Source of the DNA: JADFNO01 sp965369945
Lineage (GTDB): Bacteria > Planctomycetota > Phycisphaerae > Phycisphaerales > SM1A02
Direction: 5' to 3'
Assembly (NCBI GenBank): GCA_965369945.1
Contig: CBDUST010000128.1
Location: 1 to 11,519, forward strand
Length of the DNA stretch: 11,519 bases
The notes below the pieces were generated by a model that did no database searches, had not been told where the DNA came from, and saw nothing but the letters and a program-made list of their open reading frames with translations. Every line of letters starts with the position of its first letter. The stretch's first letter is position 1. A program made the position numbers and the translations under genes. Positions 1 to 4,649 of this stretch are shown in pieces.

Positions 1-1
1 G

Positions 2-241
2 GTGATGAGCCACGACAACGCTATCGATGTGCGTGTTGTGCCGGTGGTGGTCCGGGCGGAGGGGGCGCTGGTTTCGACCGGGGTGGGCAGCTTGGCTGGG
101 GTGGGGCTGAACCGGCTGGAGAAGGAGGCGATCCGCCAAACCCTGGCGATGACGGCCGGTAATCGTGAGCAGGCCGCTCAGCTCTTAGGGATTGGCGAGC
201 GTACGCTGTACCGGAAGCTCAAGGAGTACGGGCTTCGGTAG
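2..241 (+). CDS. NtrC-type response regulator, C-terminal Fis-like HTH (5'-truncated by window)
   Basis: Only the last 79 residues of a longer protein are present; the reading frame is open to the window edge. Residues from about LNRLEKEAIRQTL to the end form a Fis-type helix-turn-helix: 'MTAGNREQAAQLLGIGERTL' followed by 'YRKLKEYGLR'. This is the classic C-terminus of sigma-54-dependent enhancer-binding proteins of the NtrC family, where it binds DNA upstream of a target promoter. The preceding Val/Gly/Ala-rich stretch would be the linker from the AAA+ ATPase domain, which together with any receiver domain lies outside the window. In proteobacteria, PEP-CTERM loci often encode such a regulator (PrsR family); its position just before PEP-CTERM-type genes is compatible with that role, but that is inference. 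A degenerate relic of this same 3' end lies at 1175-1285. Confidence 0.85.
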   Translation: MMSHDNAIDVRVVPVVVRAEGALVSTGVGSLAGVGLNRLEKEAIRQTLAMTAGNREQAAQLLGIGERTLYRKLKEYGLR

Positions 242-261
242 ATCACTCACAGGCATGTTCC

Positions 262-273
262 GGCTGTACAGCC
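262..273. repeat. perfect 12-bp palindrome GGCTGTACAGCC
   Basis: A perfect 12-bp palindrome sits 21 bp after the regulator stop codon and upstream of the predicted terminator and promoter. It could be an operator or chance. It is not preserved at the homologous place in the second intergenic copy, which argues against an essential site. Confidence 0.3.
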
Positions 274-300
274 CCGTCAAGCCCCCGAGACACCCCAAGA

Positions 301-352
301 GTCGGTGCAACATTCCCGCCGGCACCAATCGGATAATACCGACCGTTTTTTT
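301..352 (+). terminator. possible rho-independent terminator of the regulator gene
   Basis: GTCGGT at 301-306 is perfectly complementary to ACCGAC at 338-343, and a run of seven T follows at 346-352. The 31-nt loop can form smaller competing stems (GGTGC/GCACC, TCGG/CCGA). The stem is short, so the call rests mainly on the T-run and on its place 60 bp after the regulator stop codon. Confidence 0.4.
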
Positions 353-353
353 G

Positions 354-381
354 TTGATCGATCTTGAAGTTGCCGTACAAT
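354..381 (+). promoter_or_regulatory. predicted sigma-70-type promoter of the first PEP-CTERM-type gene
   Basis: TTGATC (354-359), a 16-nt spacer and TACAAT (376-381) resemble -35 and -10 boxes. The support is positional: the duplicated intergenic copy has TTGACG-N17-TAAACT at essentially the same aligned position (1397-1425). Initiation would fall around 388-390, leaving a leader of about 147 nt before the ATG at 535. The first 14 transcribed bases (GGGTCCACGCCGCC) are identical in both copies. Confidence 0.45.
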
Positions 382-534
382 GATATAGGGTCCACGCCGC
401 CATCGTCATAAGCGCACGGATCGCCGCGACGGCGCCTTGCAGTTTCGGGTGATGAAGCGATATCTGCGAGTGTGACTTGGTTCTAGATTGTTGGCGACTT
501 TTGTTTCCACAAGATCGGATCGGAGAGAGAGCAT

Positions 535-1185
535 ATGTTGCACCAAGCGAGTCGGTTTTTCCCGCGCGCGTTGTTCGCCACGGCCGGTGTGGTTGTCCTC
601 GGGGCGTCATCTTTTGTGTCTGCGGACACCATCCAAATCTTTGCAGACACGCTCAACAGCGCTGAAGGGATCGGTGACTTCACGGGTTCGCTCACCTACG
701 ACTTCATCGTGGGCGATATGGGCGTGCTGACCGTGGATCTGACCAACACGAGCGCCCCAGACAACGGCGGTTGGCTCACCGGTTTCATCTTCAATATCGG
801 AAGCAGCGATCCGAACGTCGCCGCCCCGTACACCGGTGGAACACATCCTTTTGAGGACGCCCCCGGACAGGACGGGGCGCCGTATGGGAACCCGTTTCTT
901 GCGGGCGCGGCATTGGGCGGTAACTGGCTCGGCGGCGGCTTTGCCGGAGACGGCATCGCGGTCGGTGACTCGGGCAGCTTCTCGTTCGACGTCTTGGCAA
1001 GCGATGCTGCTTCGTTACGTGCATCGAGCTTCCTTGAGGGCCCGTTTAGGTTCAACTTCATGGTCCGCTTCCGCGGATTTCTTGATGGCAACTCGGACAA
1101 GGTGCCTGCGGTGCCTGCACCGGGTGCTCTGGCTCTACTGGGGATCGCAGCGCTGGCCCAACGAAGGCGCCGCCGATCTGCCTGA
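535..1185 (+). CDS. secreted PEP-CTERM-type sorting-domain protein
   Basis: A 216-residue exported protein of unknown specific function. The N-terminus (about residues 1-30) is a signal peptide: basic/aromatic start, hydrophobic 'LFATAGVVVLGASSFVSA', then a probable cut before 'DTIQIF'. The body is Gly/Asp/Phe-rich and looks like a beta-sandwich surface protein; no enzyme motif is visible. The C-terminus has the tripartite sorting signal common in planctomycetes: 'VPAPGALALL' motif, hydrophobic helix 'GIAALA' and an arginine cluster 'QRRRRRR'. Such tails are recognised by exosortase-type transpeptidases, which process the protein and attach it at the cell envelope. ATG 535 is preceded by GGAG at 522-525 (9-nt spacing). 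The final codons and stop overlap the start of the regulator relic at 1175-1285. Residues about 142-175 recur as a relic at 3424-3526, and the signal peptide recurs at 1581-1660. Confidence 0.8.
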   Translation: MLHQASRFFPRALFATAGVVVLGASSFVSADTIQIFADTLNSAEGIGDFTGSLTYDFIVGDMGVLTVDLTNTSAPDNGGWLTGFIFNIGSSDPNVAAPYTGGTHPFEDAPGQDGAPYGNPFLAGAALGGNWLGGGFAGDGIAVGDSGSFSFDVLASDAASLRASSFLEGPFRFNFMVRFRGFLDGNSDKVPAVPAPGALALLGIAALAQRRRRRSA

Positions 1186-1285
1186 GACTGGCGATGACCG
1201 CAGGGAACCGCGAGTAGCCGGCCCAACTTCTAGGGATTGGCGAGCGCTGTATCGAAGAATCTCAAGAAGTACAGGCTTGGGTAGG
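1175..1285 (+). pseudogene. relic of an NtrC-type regulator 3' end (Fis HTH)
   Basis: The sequence matches 130-241 at a constant offset of 1045 bp, without gaps until about position 1246. Read in the old frame it gives 'LAMTAGNRE', a TAG stop where the intact gene has CAG, then 'PAQLLGIGER'. It then loses 4 bp and gains 2 bp relative to the intact gene, destroying the frame before the old stop region (GGCTTGGGTAG versus GGCTTCGGTAG). In the first 59 aligned bases I count 47 identities by eye, and most differences are synonymous third-position changes. This suggests the copy evolved as a working gene before decaying. The last codons of the preceding sorting-tail gene (CGA TCT GCC TGA) lie within this relic. 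Confidence 0.75.
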
Positions 1286-1580
1286 GGCCCCAACCGCTGT
1301 TGAAGGCCCACCAAGCGGACTATTCGTCCGTTGGCGCCATGGGTTTGCCCAAATTGACTCAAAGGCCTTGGTATCCCCATTCTTCCATCTTTTTGATTGA
1401 CGCCCCCCTAGGCAACCAGTAAACTCTTGCCGGGGTCCACGCCGCCGTCGGTCCGAGCACACGGATTGCCTAGACGGTACCTATCGGCGCAGAGTACAAG
1501 AGCGAGTGATGGATGTGGTTTCGTTCTGAACTCTTGTCGTCGCATGTGTGGACGAAGAAGCTAGGAGAAAGAAGGAAGAT
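1186..1580 (+). other. 395-bp intergenic region: regulator relic plus second copy of the leader
   Basis: There is no intact gene here. The left part is the decayed regulator end; the right part is a diverged copy of 242-534 with matching length and conserved blocks. A small inverted repeat, CGGAC tattc GTCCG, lies near 1316-1330, but no T-run follows it closely. I see no RNA gene. Confidence 0.6.
1397..1425 (+). promoter_or_regulatory. predicted sigma-70-type promoter of the second surface-protein gene
   Basis: TTGACG (1397-1402), a 17-nt spacer and TAAACT (1420-1425) match the sigma-70 consensus at 5/6 and 4/6 positions. The site aligns with the promoter predicted at 354-381 in the first copy. 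Initiation would fall near 1432, at the start of the GGGTCCACGCCGCC block shared by both leaders. Confidence 0.45.
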
Positions 1581-1660
1581 ATGTCCGGCCAGGCAGATCG
1601 ATTCATCCCGGGAGCGTTGTTCGATACGACTGGTGCGGTTGTCCTTGGGGTGTCAACGCC
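1581..1660 (+). pseudogene. relic of the first protein's start and signal peptide, fused in frame to the next gene
   Basis: Bases 1581-1658 align without gaps to 535-612. Translated, 'ADRFIPGALFDTTGAVVLGV' corresponds to 'ASRFFPRALFATAGVVVLGA'. The copy has gained charged residues (a Gly and an Asp replace Arg and Ala) and is followed by 'RRPKKIG' instead of a cleavage site, so it has probably lost signal-peptide function. Confidence 0.65.
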
Positions 1661-2321
1661 GAGGAGGCCAAAGAAGATTGGGATGTCGCGTGCCGGGCTC
1701 GGTAGCGCTTGCTTGTTAGCGCTCGTCGCTACGAGTTCTGCGCGGGCGGACCTGCTGAATCTCGAGTTGCTCGACTTCCCGGACATCTTCTCGGGATTCA
1801 TCGACGTGATGTACGATGCGGGGAGTGACCAGTTTACGGCGACGGGGTTCGCGCTGACGTTCGACGACGACGGCATCGGTTCCCCAGAGAATATCATCGG
1901 CGGGGCCTTTACAATCGCGGCCACCATCACGGAAGGCGGTTTGTTCTCCAACGGCTCGCTGACGATCGAAGGCGATGTGCTCGGGTTCGGGAGGACGCTG
2001 CTCACCGCAGACTTGGTGGAGTTTGGGTTCTTGAATGATGGCGGCGACCTGTTTGAGTTCGTGTTTGAGGTTACCGGAGGCGACTTAGCCATTCCGGACC
2101 TGTACGGTGCGCTCGGTACGCAGGGCGGCGTGATCCTGGACGCGAACTTCGGTGGGACCGGGTTCTTCGGGAGCTTCGATGAGGATTTCAACAACAATGA
2201 CGGGATGCTGGGCTTCGGCTTGGGTGTCTCCGATACGGCTCCGCTGATTCCGGGGCCGGGTACGCTGCTGGTGCTGCTCGCAGCCGGCGGGCTCGGGGCT
2301 CGCCGACGGCGCCGGCGGTAA
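1581..2321 (+). CDS. secreted PEP-CTERM-type protein with a duplicated signal peptide
   Basis: An exported surface protein, 246 residues from ATG 1581. Two starts are credible. ATG 1581 has AAGGA at 1572-1576 and AGGAG at 1563-1567, and aligns exactly with the start of the gene at 535. Its first 26 or so residues ('ADRFIPGALFDTTGAVVLGV') are a diverged copy of that protein's signal peptide. ATG 1683 starts a second, cleaner signal peptide, 'MSRAGLGSACLLALVATSSA', with a cut before 'DLLNLELL', but its AGGAGG (1662-1667) is 15 nt away. I keep 1581 because the frame is open and the leader is inherited; 1683 may be the native start. The body resembles the first part of the protein at 2359, with shared 'LLDFP' and 'VEFGFLNDGG' versus 'SEFGFLDSGG' and 'VTGG'. 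The tail 'IPGPGTLLVLLAAGGLGARR' plus arginines is a sorting signal. Substrate and partner are unknown. Confidence 0.75.
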   Translation: MSGQADRFIPGALFDTTGAVVLGVSTPRRPKKIGMSRAGLGSACLLALVATSSARADLLNLELLDFPDIFSGFIDVMYDAGSDQFTATGFALTFDDDGIGSPENIIGGAFTIAATITEGGLFSNGSLTIEGDVLGFGRTLLTADLVEFGFLNDGGDLFEFVFEVTGGDLAIPDLYGALGTQGGVILDANFGGTGFFGSFDEDFNNNDGMLGFGLGVSDTAPLIPGPGTLLVLLAAGGLGARRRRRR

Positions 2322-2358
2322 AGGTTTCAACATCAGGGTGGAGAAGGAGGAAGTTGAC

Positions 2359-3318
2359 ATGCGTTCAAGAAAGCATCTGTATCTGACGGCCGGTCTGGCC
2401 GCGGTGACCGGTATCGCAGGCCTGGCCCTGGCGGACCTGCTGGGAATTGCTGGGTTGCTGGACTTTCCGGTCGTGGCCTACGACAGCGGCGGAGTGACGG
2501 ACTACAACGCCGGTACCGACATCTTCATGATCGACGGCGCCCCGACGTTCATCCGTTTTTCCGCAGACACGCCTCCCGTGGAAGTCATACCCTTCGATGG
2601 CCAGAAAGTGCTGACGATCGATGTTCTGGTGGATGCGAACGGGCTGGTGTTCGACGGCGTACCCGGGGCGGATCTCATCCTCATAGGTACAGTAGCGGAC
2701 CCGTTTGGTAATACCTTCTCGGGCACGCTGCTCACCGGCGAGGTCTCCGAGTTCGGCTTCCTGGATTCGGGTGGCCCAACCGACGAGTATGACTTCCGGT
2801 TCACGGTGACCGGCGGTGCGCTCGCCGACCTCTATTTCACCGATCTGGATATTGGCGTCACTGTGACCAGTGAAAGCTCGAGTTTTGTGGGTGTCTTCAG
2901 CGGCAACTTTGGCGGCGGAGCCAAGGGCAATCTCGGTGCCATTCCCCTTCAGCCCGGGCAAGAAGGCTGTACACCTGGCTATTGGAAGCAGACGCACCAC
3001 TTCGACTCCTGGCCGGCTCCGTATGGGCCGGACGATCTGTTCGAGGTCGTCTTCGGGGTGGACGTTCCAGGCAGCGACCCACTACTTTCGGAAGCCTTGA
3101 GGTTGAAGAAAGGTGGGCTGAATGCGCTGATGCGGCACGCCACCGCGGCCCTGCTCAATGCGGCCAAGGTCGGGGTGGATCCTGACCCCGCGTTTGACAC
3201 CCCGGCTGAAGTTATCGCGGCGTTCCAAGCGGCCTTCGACAGCGGCGACCCCGACCAGATCGAGATATTGAAGGACCTGTTGGACGACTCCAACAACCTT
3301 GGATGCCCACTGAACTAA
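2359..3318 (+). CDS. secreted protein with C-terminal CTPGYWK domain
   Basis: A 319-residue exported protein of unknown function. ATG 2359 is chosen because AAGGAGG at 2344-2350 lies 8 nt upstream and the product begins with a normal signal peptide ('LYLTAGLAAVTGIAGLALA', residues about 7-25). An in-frame GTG at 2338 would precede the ribosome site. Residues about 26-195 are paralogous to the body of the preceding protein. From residue 204 a different module begins: 'CTPGYWKQTHHFDSW', then 'FEVVFGV', 'ALRLKKGGLNALMRHATAAL' and an ending 'NNLGCPLN'. This pattern recurs in secreted proteins of many bacteria but has no established role that I know. The only two cysteines (C204, C316) bracket the module and may form a disulfide. 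There is no arginine-rich sorting tail, so it may be secreted freely. It lies 37 bp after the preceding gene and probably shares its transcript. Confidence 0.75.
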   Translation: MRSRKHLYLTAGLAAVTGIAGLALADLLGIAGLLDFPVVAYDSGGVTDYNAGTDIFMIDGAPTFIRFSADTPPVEVIPFDGQKVLTIDVLVDANGLVFDGVPGADLILIGTVADPFGNTFSGTLLTGEVSEFGFLDSGGPTDEYDFRFTVTGGALADLYFTDLDIGVTVTSESSSFVGVFSGNFGGGAKGNLGAIPLQPGQEGCTPGYWKQTHHFDSWPAPYGPDDLFEVVFGVDVPGSDPLLSEALRLKKGGLNALMRHATAALLNAAKVGVDPDPAFDTPAEVIAAFQAAFDSGDPDQIEILKDLLDDSNNLGCPLN

Positions 3319-3381
3319 CGCCTCGATTACCCCTGGGTGAACGAGTTCAGGGCAGCAGCGACCGACGCGCTGATTGACACA

Positions 3382-3405
3382 AGGGCCAGCCTGCGGGCTG
3401 GTCCT
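3382..3405 (+). terminator. hairpin terminator after the surface-protein genes
   Basis: AGGGCCAGCC (3382-3391) pairs with GGCTGGTCCT (3396-3405) through ten base pairs, one of them G-U, around a TGCG loop. Only a weak T-rich tail (TTGCGTATTACCTT) follows. It lies 63 bp after the stop codon at 3318 and is a good candidate for the end of the 535-3318 transcripts. Confidence 0.6.
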
Positions 3406-3423
3406 TGCGTATTACCTTACCGG

Positions 3424-3526
3424 TCGCGGTCGGTGACTCGGGGCGCTTCTCGTTCGACGTCTTGGCAAGCGACGCTGGTTCATTACGGGCCTCGAGCTTC
3501 CTTCAGGGTCCATATCAATTCAACTA
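3424..3526 (+). pseudogene. relic of the first PEP-CTERM-type protein's middle, cut by the IS
   Basis: Bases 3429-3525 align without gaps to 961-1057 (by eye about 83 of 97 identical). Translation gives 'VAVGDSGRFSFDVLASDAGS' and then 'LRASSFLQGPYQFN', against 'IAVGDSGSFSFDVLASDAAS' and 'LRASSFLEGPFRFN' in the intact protein. No start codon or signal peptide precedes it; homology begins abruptly at 3424, and the frame ends in TAG at the IS junction. The remaining C-terminus and sorting tail are not recognisable beyond the IS. Confidence 0.75.
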
Positions 3527-3545
3527 GGCTCTGTCCGAAAACTCA
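3527..3545 (+). repeat. IS left terminal inverted repeat
   Basis: GGCTCTGTCCGAAAACTCA pairs with the right end at 4431-4449, with mismatches at three of 19 positions. It abuts the target sequence CTA. Confidence 0.8.
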
Positions 3546-3604
3546 ACGCGAATCGGGGTCGTGGCCGATGATCCCACCTTTCACGCATGCGGAAAGGATG
3601 CCTC

Positions 3605-3991
3605 ATGTTCCGACATCGACTTACGGATGAGCAATGGACGTTGATCGCAGACCTGTTTCCTCCACCCAAACGGATGGGCCGGCCGCGTCGCAACGCCCGG
3701 ACAATGATCGACGGCATTCTGTGGATTCTCAACACCGGCGCGCAATGGCGCGACCTGCCGCCCGCCTTCGGCCGAAAGCCCACGGTCTGGGATCACTTCG
3801 ATCAATGGAACAACGACGGCACGCTGCAGGCGGTTCTCGATCGCCTGCGTGCCGGCGTCGAGATCGACAATGAACTGTGGTGTGTCGATGGCACGATCGT
3901 ACGTGCGGCGAAGTGTGCTGCGGGCGGTGGGAAAAAGGGGATCCAGACGAACCCGACGACCACGCGCTCGGCCGCGGTCGCGGCGGTTTGA
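3605..3991 (+). CDS. IS5-family transposase ORFA (N-terminal part)
   Basis: This is the unshifted product of the IS, 128 residues. It starts with 'MFRHRLTDEQWTLIADLFPP', the typical IS427-like N-terminal domain (DUF4096-like), which includes 'GRPRRNARTMIDGILWILNT' and 'GAQWRDLPPAFG'. It contains the first catalytic aspartate (D95 in 'CVDGTIVRA'). ATG 3605 is chosen because AAGGA at 3594-3598 lies 6 nt upstream; an in-frame ATG at 3587 lies before that site. After the slippery site the zero frame yields an unrelated tail ('IQTNPTTTRSAAVAAV') and stops, as in other frameshifting IS5-family elements. Confidence 0.8.
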   Translation: MFRHRLTDEQWTLIADLFPPPKRMGRPRRNARTMIDGILWILNTGAQWRDLPPAFGRKPTVWDHFDQWNNDGTLQAVLDRLRAGVEIDNELWCVDGTIVRAAKCAAGGGKKGIQTNPTTTRSAAVAAV

Positions 3992-4452
3992 CCTGTAAAA
4001 TCCACATTTTGTGCGATCGGCGCGGTCATCCGCTTCACTTTCATCTGACGGCCGGCCAGGCGCACGAAGCGTCCGTATTCGATACGCTCATGGTCGGCGC
4101 CGATGAACAGTTGATCGATGAAGTCGGCGAGCCGATCGCTTGGCCGGTGGCGTTGGCGGGCGACAAGGGATATCGCGCCGACTGGATCGATGAATACCTG
4201 CTGGATCTGGATATCAAGCCGGTGATCCCGTCCAAGCGCAACCAGGATCGCGATGGTCGGCCGGTCGAGTTTGACAAGCAGGCATATCGCGATCGCAACA
4301 TTGTTGAACGTCTGATTGGCTGGCTGAAGGAATGCCGCCGCATCTTCTCACGATTCGAAAAAACCGCGAAGAATTTCGGCGGGATGATCCGCATGGCGTT
4401 CATTCAACGTTACAGAGATTGGCCGTACAATGACTTCTCGGACGGAGCCTAG
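3605..4452 (+). CDS. IS5-family DDE transposase, ORFAB fusion by -1 frameshift
   Basis: The full transposase needs a -1 shift near 3934-3940, joining '...AAGGGKKG' to 'DPDEPDDHALGRGRGG' and giving 282 residues. The catalytic triad is complete: D95 ('CVDGT'), D187 ('ALAGDKGYRAD') and E235 ('NIVERLIGWLKECRRI'). The protein would cut and join IS ends at TA/CTAG sites. Its stop codon TAG (4450-4452) is not part of the IS: the final T, A and G come from the target sequence, as described for IS870. This ties productive expression of the full-length protein to insertion in CTAG. The alternative that the two frames result from a disabling mutation is less likely, given the clean slippery site. Confidence 0.75.
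3934..3940 (+). promoter_or_regulatory. slippery heptamer A AAG GGG for -1 frameshifting
   Basis: In the ORFA frame the codons read AAA AAG GGG. Slipping one base back re-pairs AAG with AAA and GGG with GGG, and translation continues as GAT CCA GAC (Asp-Pro-Asp), restoring the family sequence 'KKGDPDEP'. It lies exactly where the two transposase frames must join. Confidence 0.65.
4431..4449 (-). repeat. IS right terminal inverted repeat
   Basis: The reverse complement reads GGCTCCGTCCGAGAAGTCA. This end is also the last coding part of the transposase, which ends 'NDFSDGA' before a stop that belongs to the target site. Confidence 0.8.
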
Positions 4453-4494
4453 TCCAAGCCCGGAACCATTTTCTGTCTTCTTTCGTTTGATACG

Positions 4495-4526
4495 CGCGCC
4501 GGCTCGCTTGGGCTGGCGCGTCTCGT
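4495..4526 (+). terminator. GC-rich hairpin after the IS, possible terminator
   Basis: CGCGCCGGC (4495-4503) pairs with GCTGGCGCG (4512-4520) with one G-U pair and an 8-nt loop. It is followed by TCTCGTTTTG. It would stop plus-strand transcripts leaving the IS or the old surface-protein locus before they run into the convergent operon. Confidence 0.4.
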
Positions 4527-4548
4527 TTTGGGTAGTGGTAGCGCGTCG

Positions 4549-4564
4549 AGCGTGGCACCACGCT
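4549..4564. repeat. small perfect inverted repeat
   Basis: AGCGTG GCAC CACGCT forms a 6-bp stem with a 4-nt loop. It belongs to a cluster of three hairpins between the IS and the convergent pseudopilin operon. No specific role can be assigned. Confidence 0.35.
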
Positions 4565-4570
4565 AATATC

Positions 4571-4633
4571 ACCTCGAAGCCCCAAAAACGACTCCCGACC
4601 CCTTTTATGGGAATTGGGGCTAATACACGAGGT
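4571..4633. repeat. two-part inverted repeat (6 + 8 bp) downstream of the pseudopilin operon
   Basis: ACCTCG (4571-4576) pairs with CGAGGT (4628-4633), and AGCCCCAA (4578-4585) pairs with TTGGGGCT (4614-4621). The loop reads, on the minus strand, AAAAGGGGTCGGGAGTCG followed by T-rich sequence. It lies 17 bp after the stop codon of the last minus-strand gene and may end that operon's RNA, although no T-run follows the stem. The loop wording resembles motifs found beside IS200-like/RAYT transposases, from memory only, so it may be a dispersed repeat. Confidence 0.45.
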
Positions 4634-4649
4634 ACTGATGCCGGTTTTG

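Larger units (their letters stand above)
242..534 (+). other. intergenic region, first copy of the duplicated leader
   Basis: This 293-bp stretch holds no convincing gene. It contains the possible regulator terminator, a predicted promoter and a long leader. Measured from the regulator's CTGGCG (143) to the start codon (535) it is 392 bp; the corresponding distance in the second copy (1188 to 1581) is 393 bp. That length identity, together with shared blocks such as 388-401 versus 1433-1446, indicates common ancestry. Confidence 0.7.
3319..3604 (+). other. gene-free stretch: terminator, relic and IS left end
   Basis: This 286-bp stretch carries the hairpin at 3382-3405, the protein relic at 3424-3526 and the left IS terminus from 3527. 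No functional gene is visible. Confidence 0.6.
3527..4449 (+). mobile_element. IS5-family (IS427-like) insertion sequence in a CTAG target
   Basis: The element is about 923 bp. Terminal inverted repeats read GGCTCTGTCCGAAAACTCA (left, 3527-3545) and GGCTCCGTCCGAGAAGTCA (right, reverse complement of 4431-4449), matching at 16 of 19 positions. CTAG occurs at both junctions (3524-3527 and 4449-4452). The boundaries are therefore ambiguous: either a TA duplication with the ends given here, or a CTAG duplication around 3528-4448. Both fit the IS427-like branch of the IS5 family, which targets TA or CTAG. Intact ends, matching target copies and a full DDE transposase suggest a recent, possibly active copy. 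It interrupts an already decayed relic of a surface-protein gene. Confidence 0.85.

Noticed and set aside
242..534. Sigma-54 promoter (GG-N10-GC type) upstream of the first surface-protein gene
   Set aside because: Expected because the upstream regulator is NtrC-type, but no TGGC/TTGC pair with correct spacing is present here or in the second copy (TTGCA at 437-441 and TTGC at 1427-1430 lack the matching GG).
836..1303. Plus-strand open frame overlapping the first PEP-CTERM-type gene, with similarity to a frame at 3337-3630
   Set aside because: The similarity between the two frames is only the out-of-frame echo of the relic homology 961-1057 / 3429-3525. The meaningful translation is the sorting-tail protein frame.
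2338..2358. GTG start 21 bp upstream for the CTPGYWK-domain protein
   Set aside because: It would place the strong AAGGAGG ribosome site inside the coding sequence and add an acidic segment before the signal peptide; ATG 2359 is better.
3587..3604. Upstream ATG 3587 for the transposase
   Set aside because: The ribosome site AAGGA lies downstream of it, and the family's normal N-terminus begins at ATG 3605.
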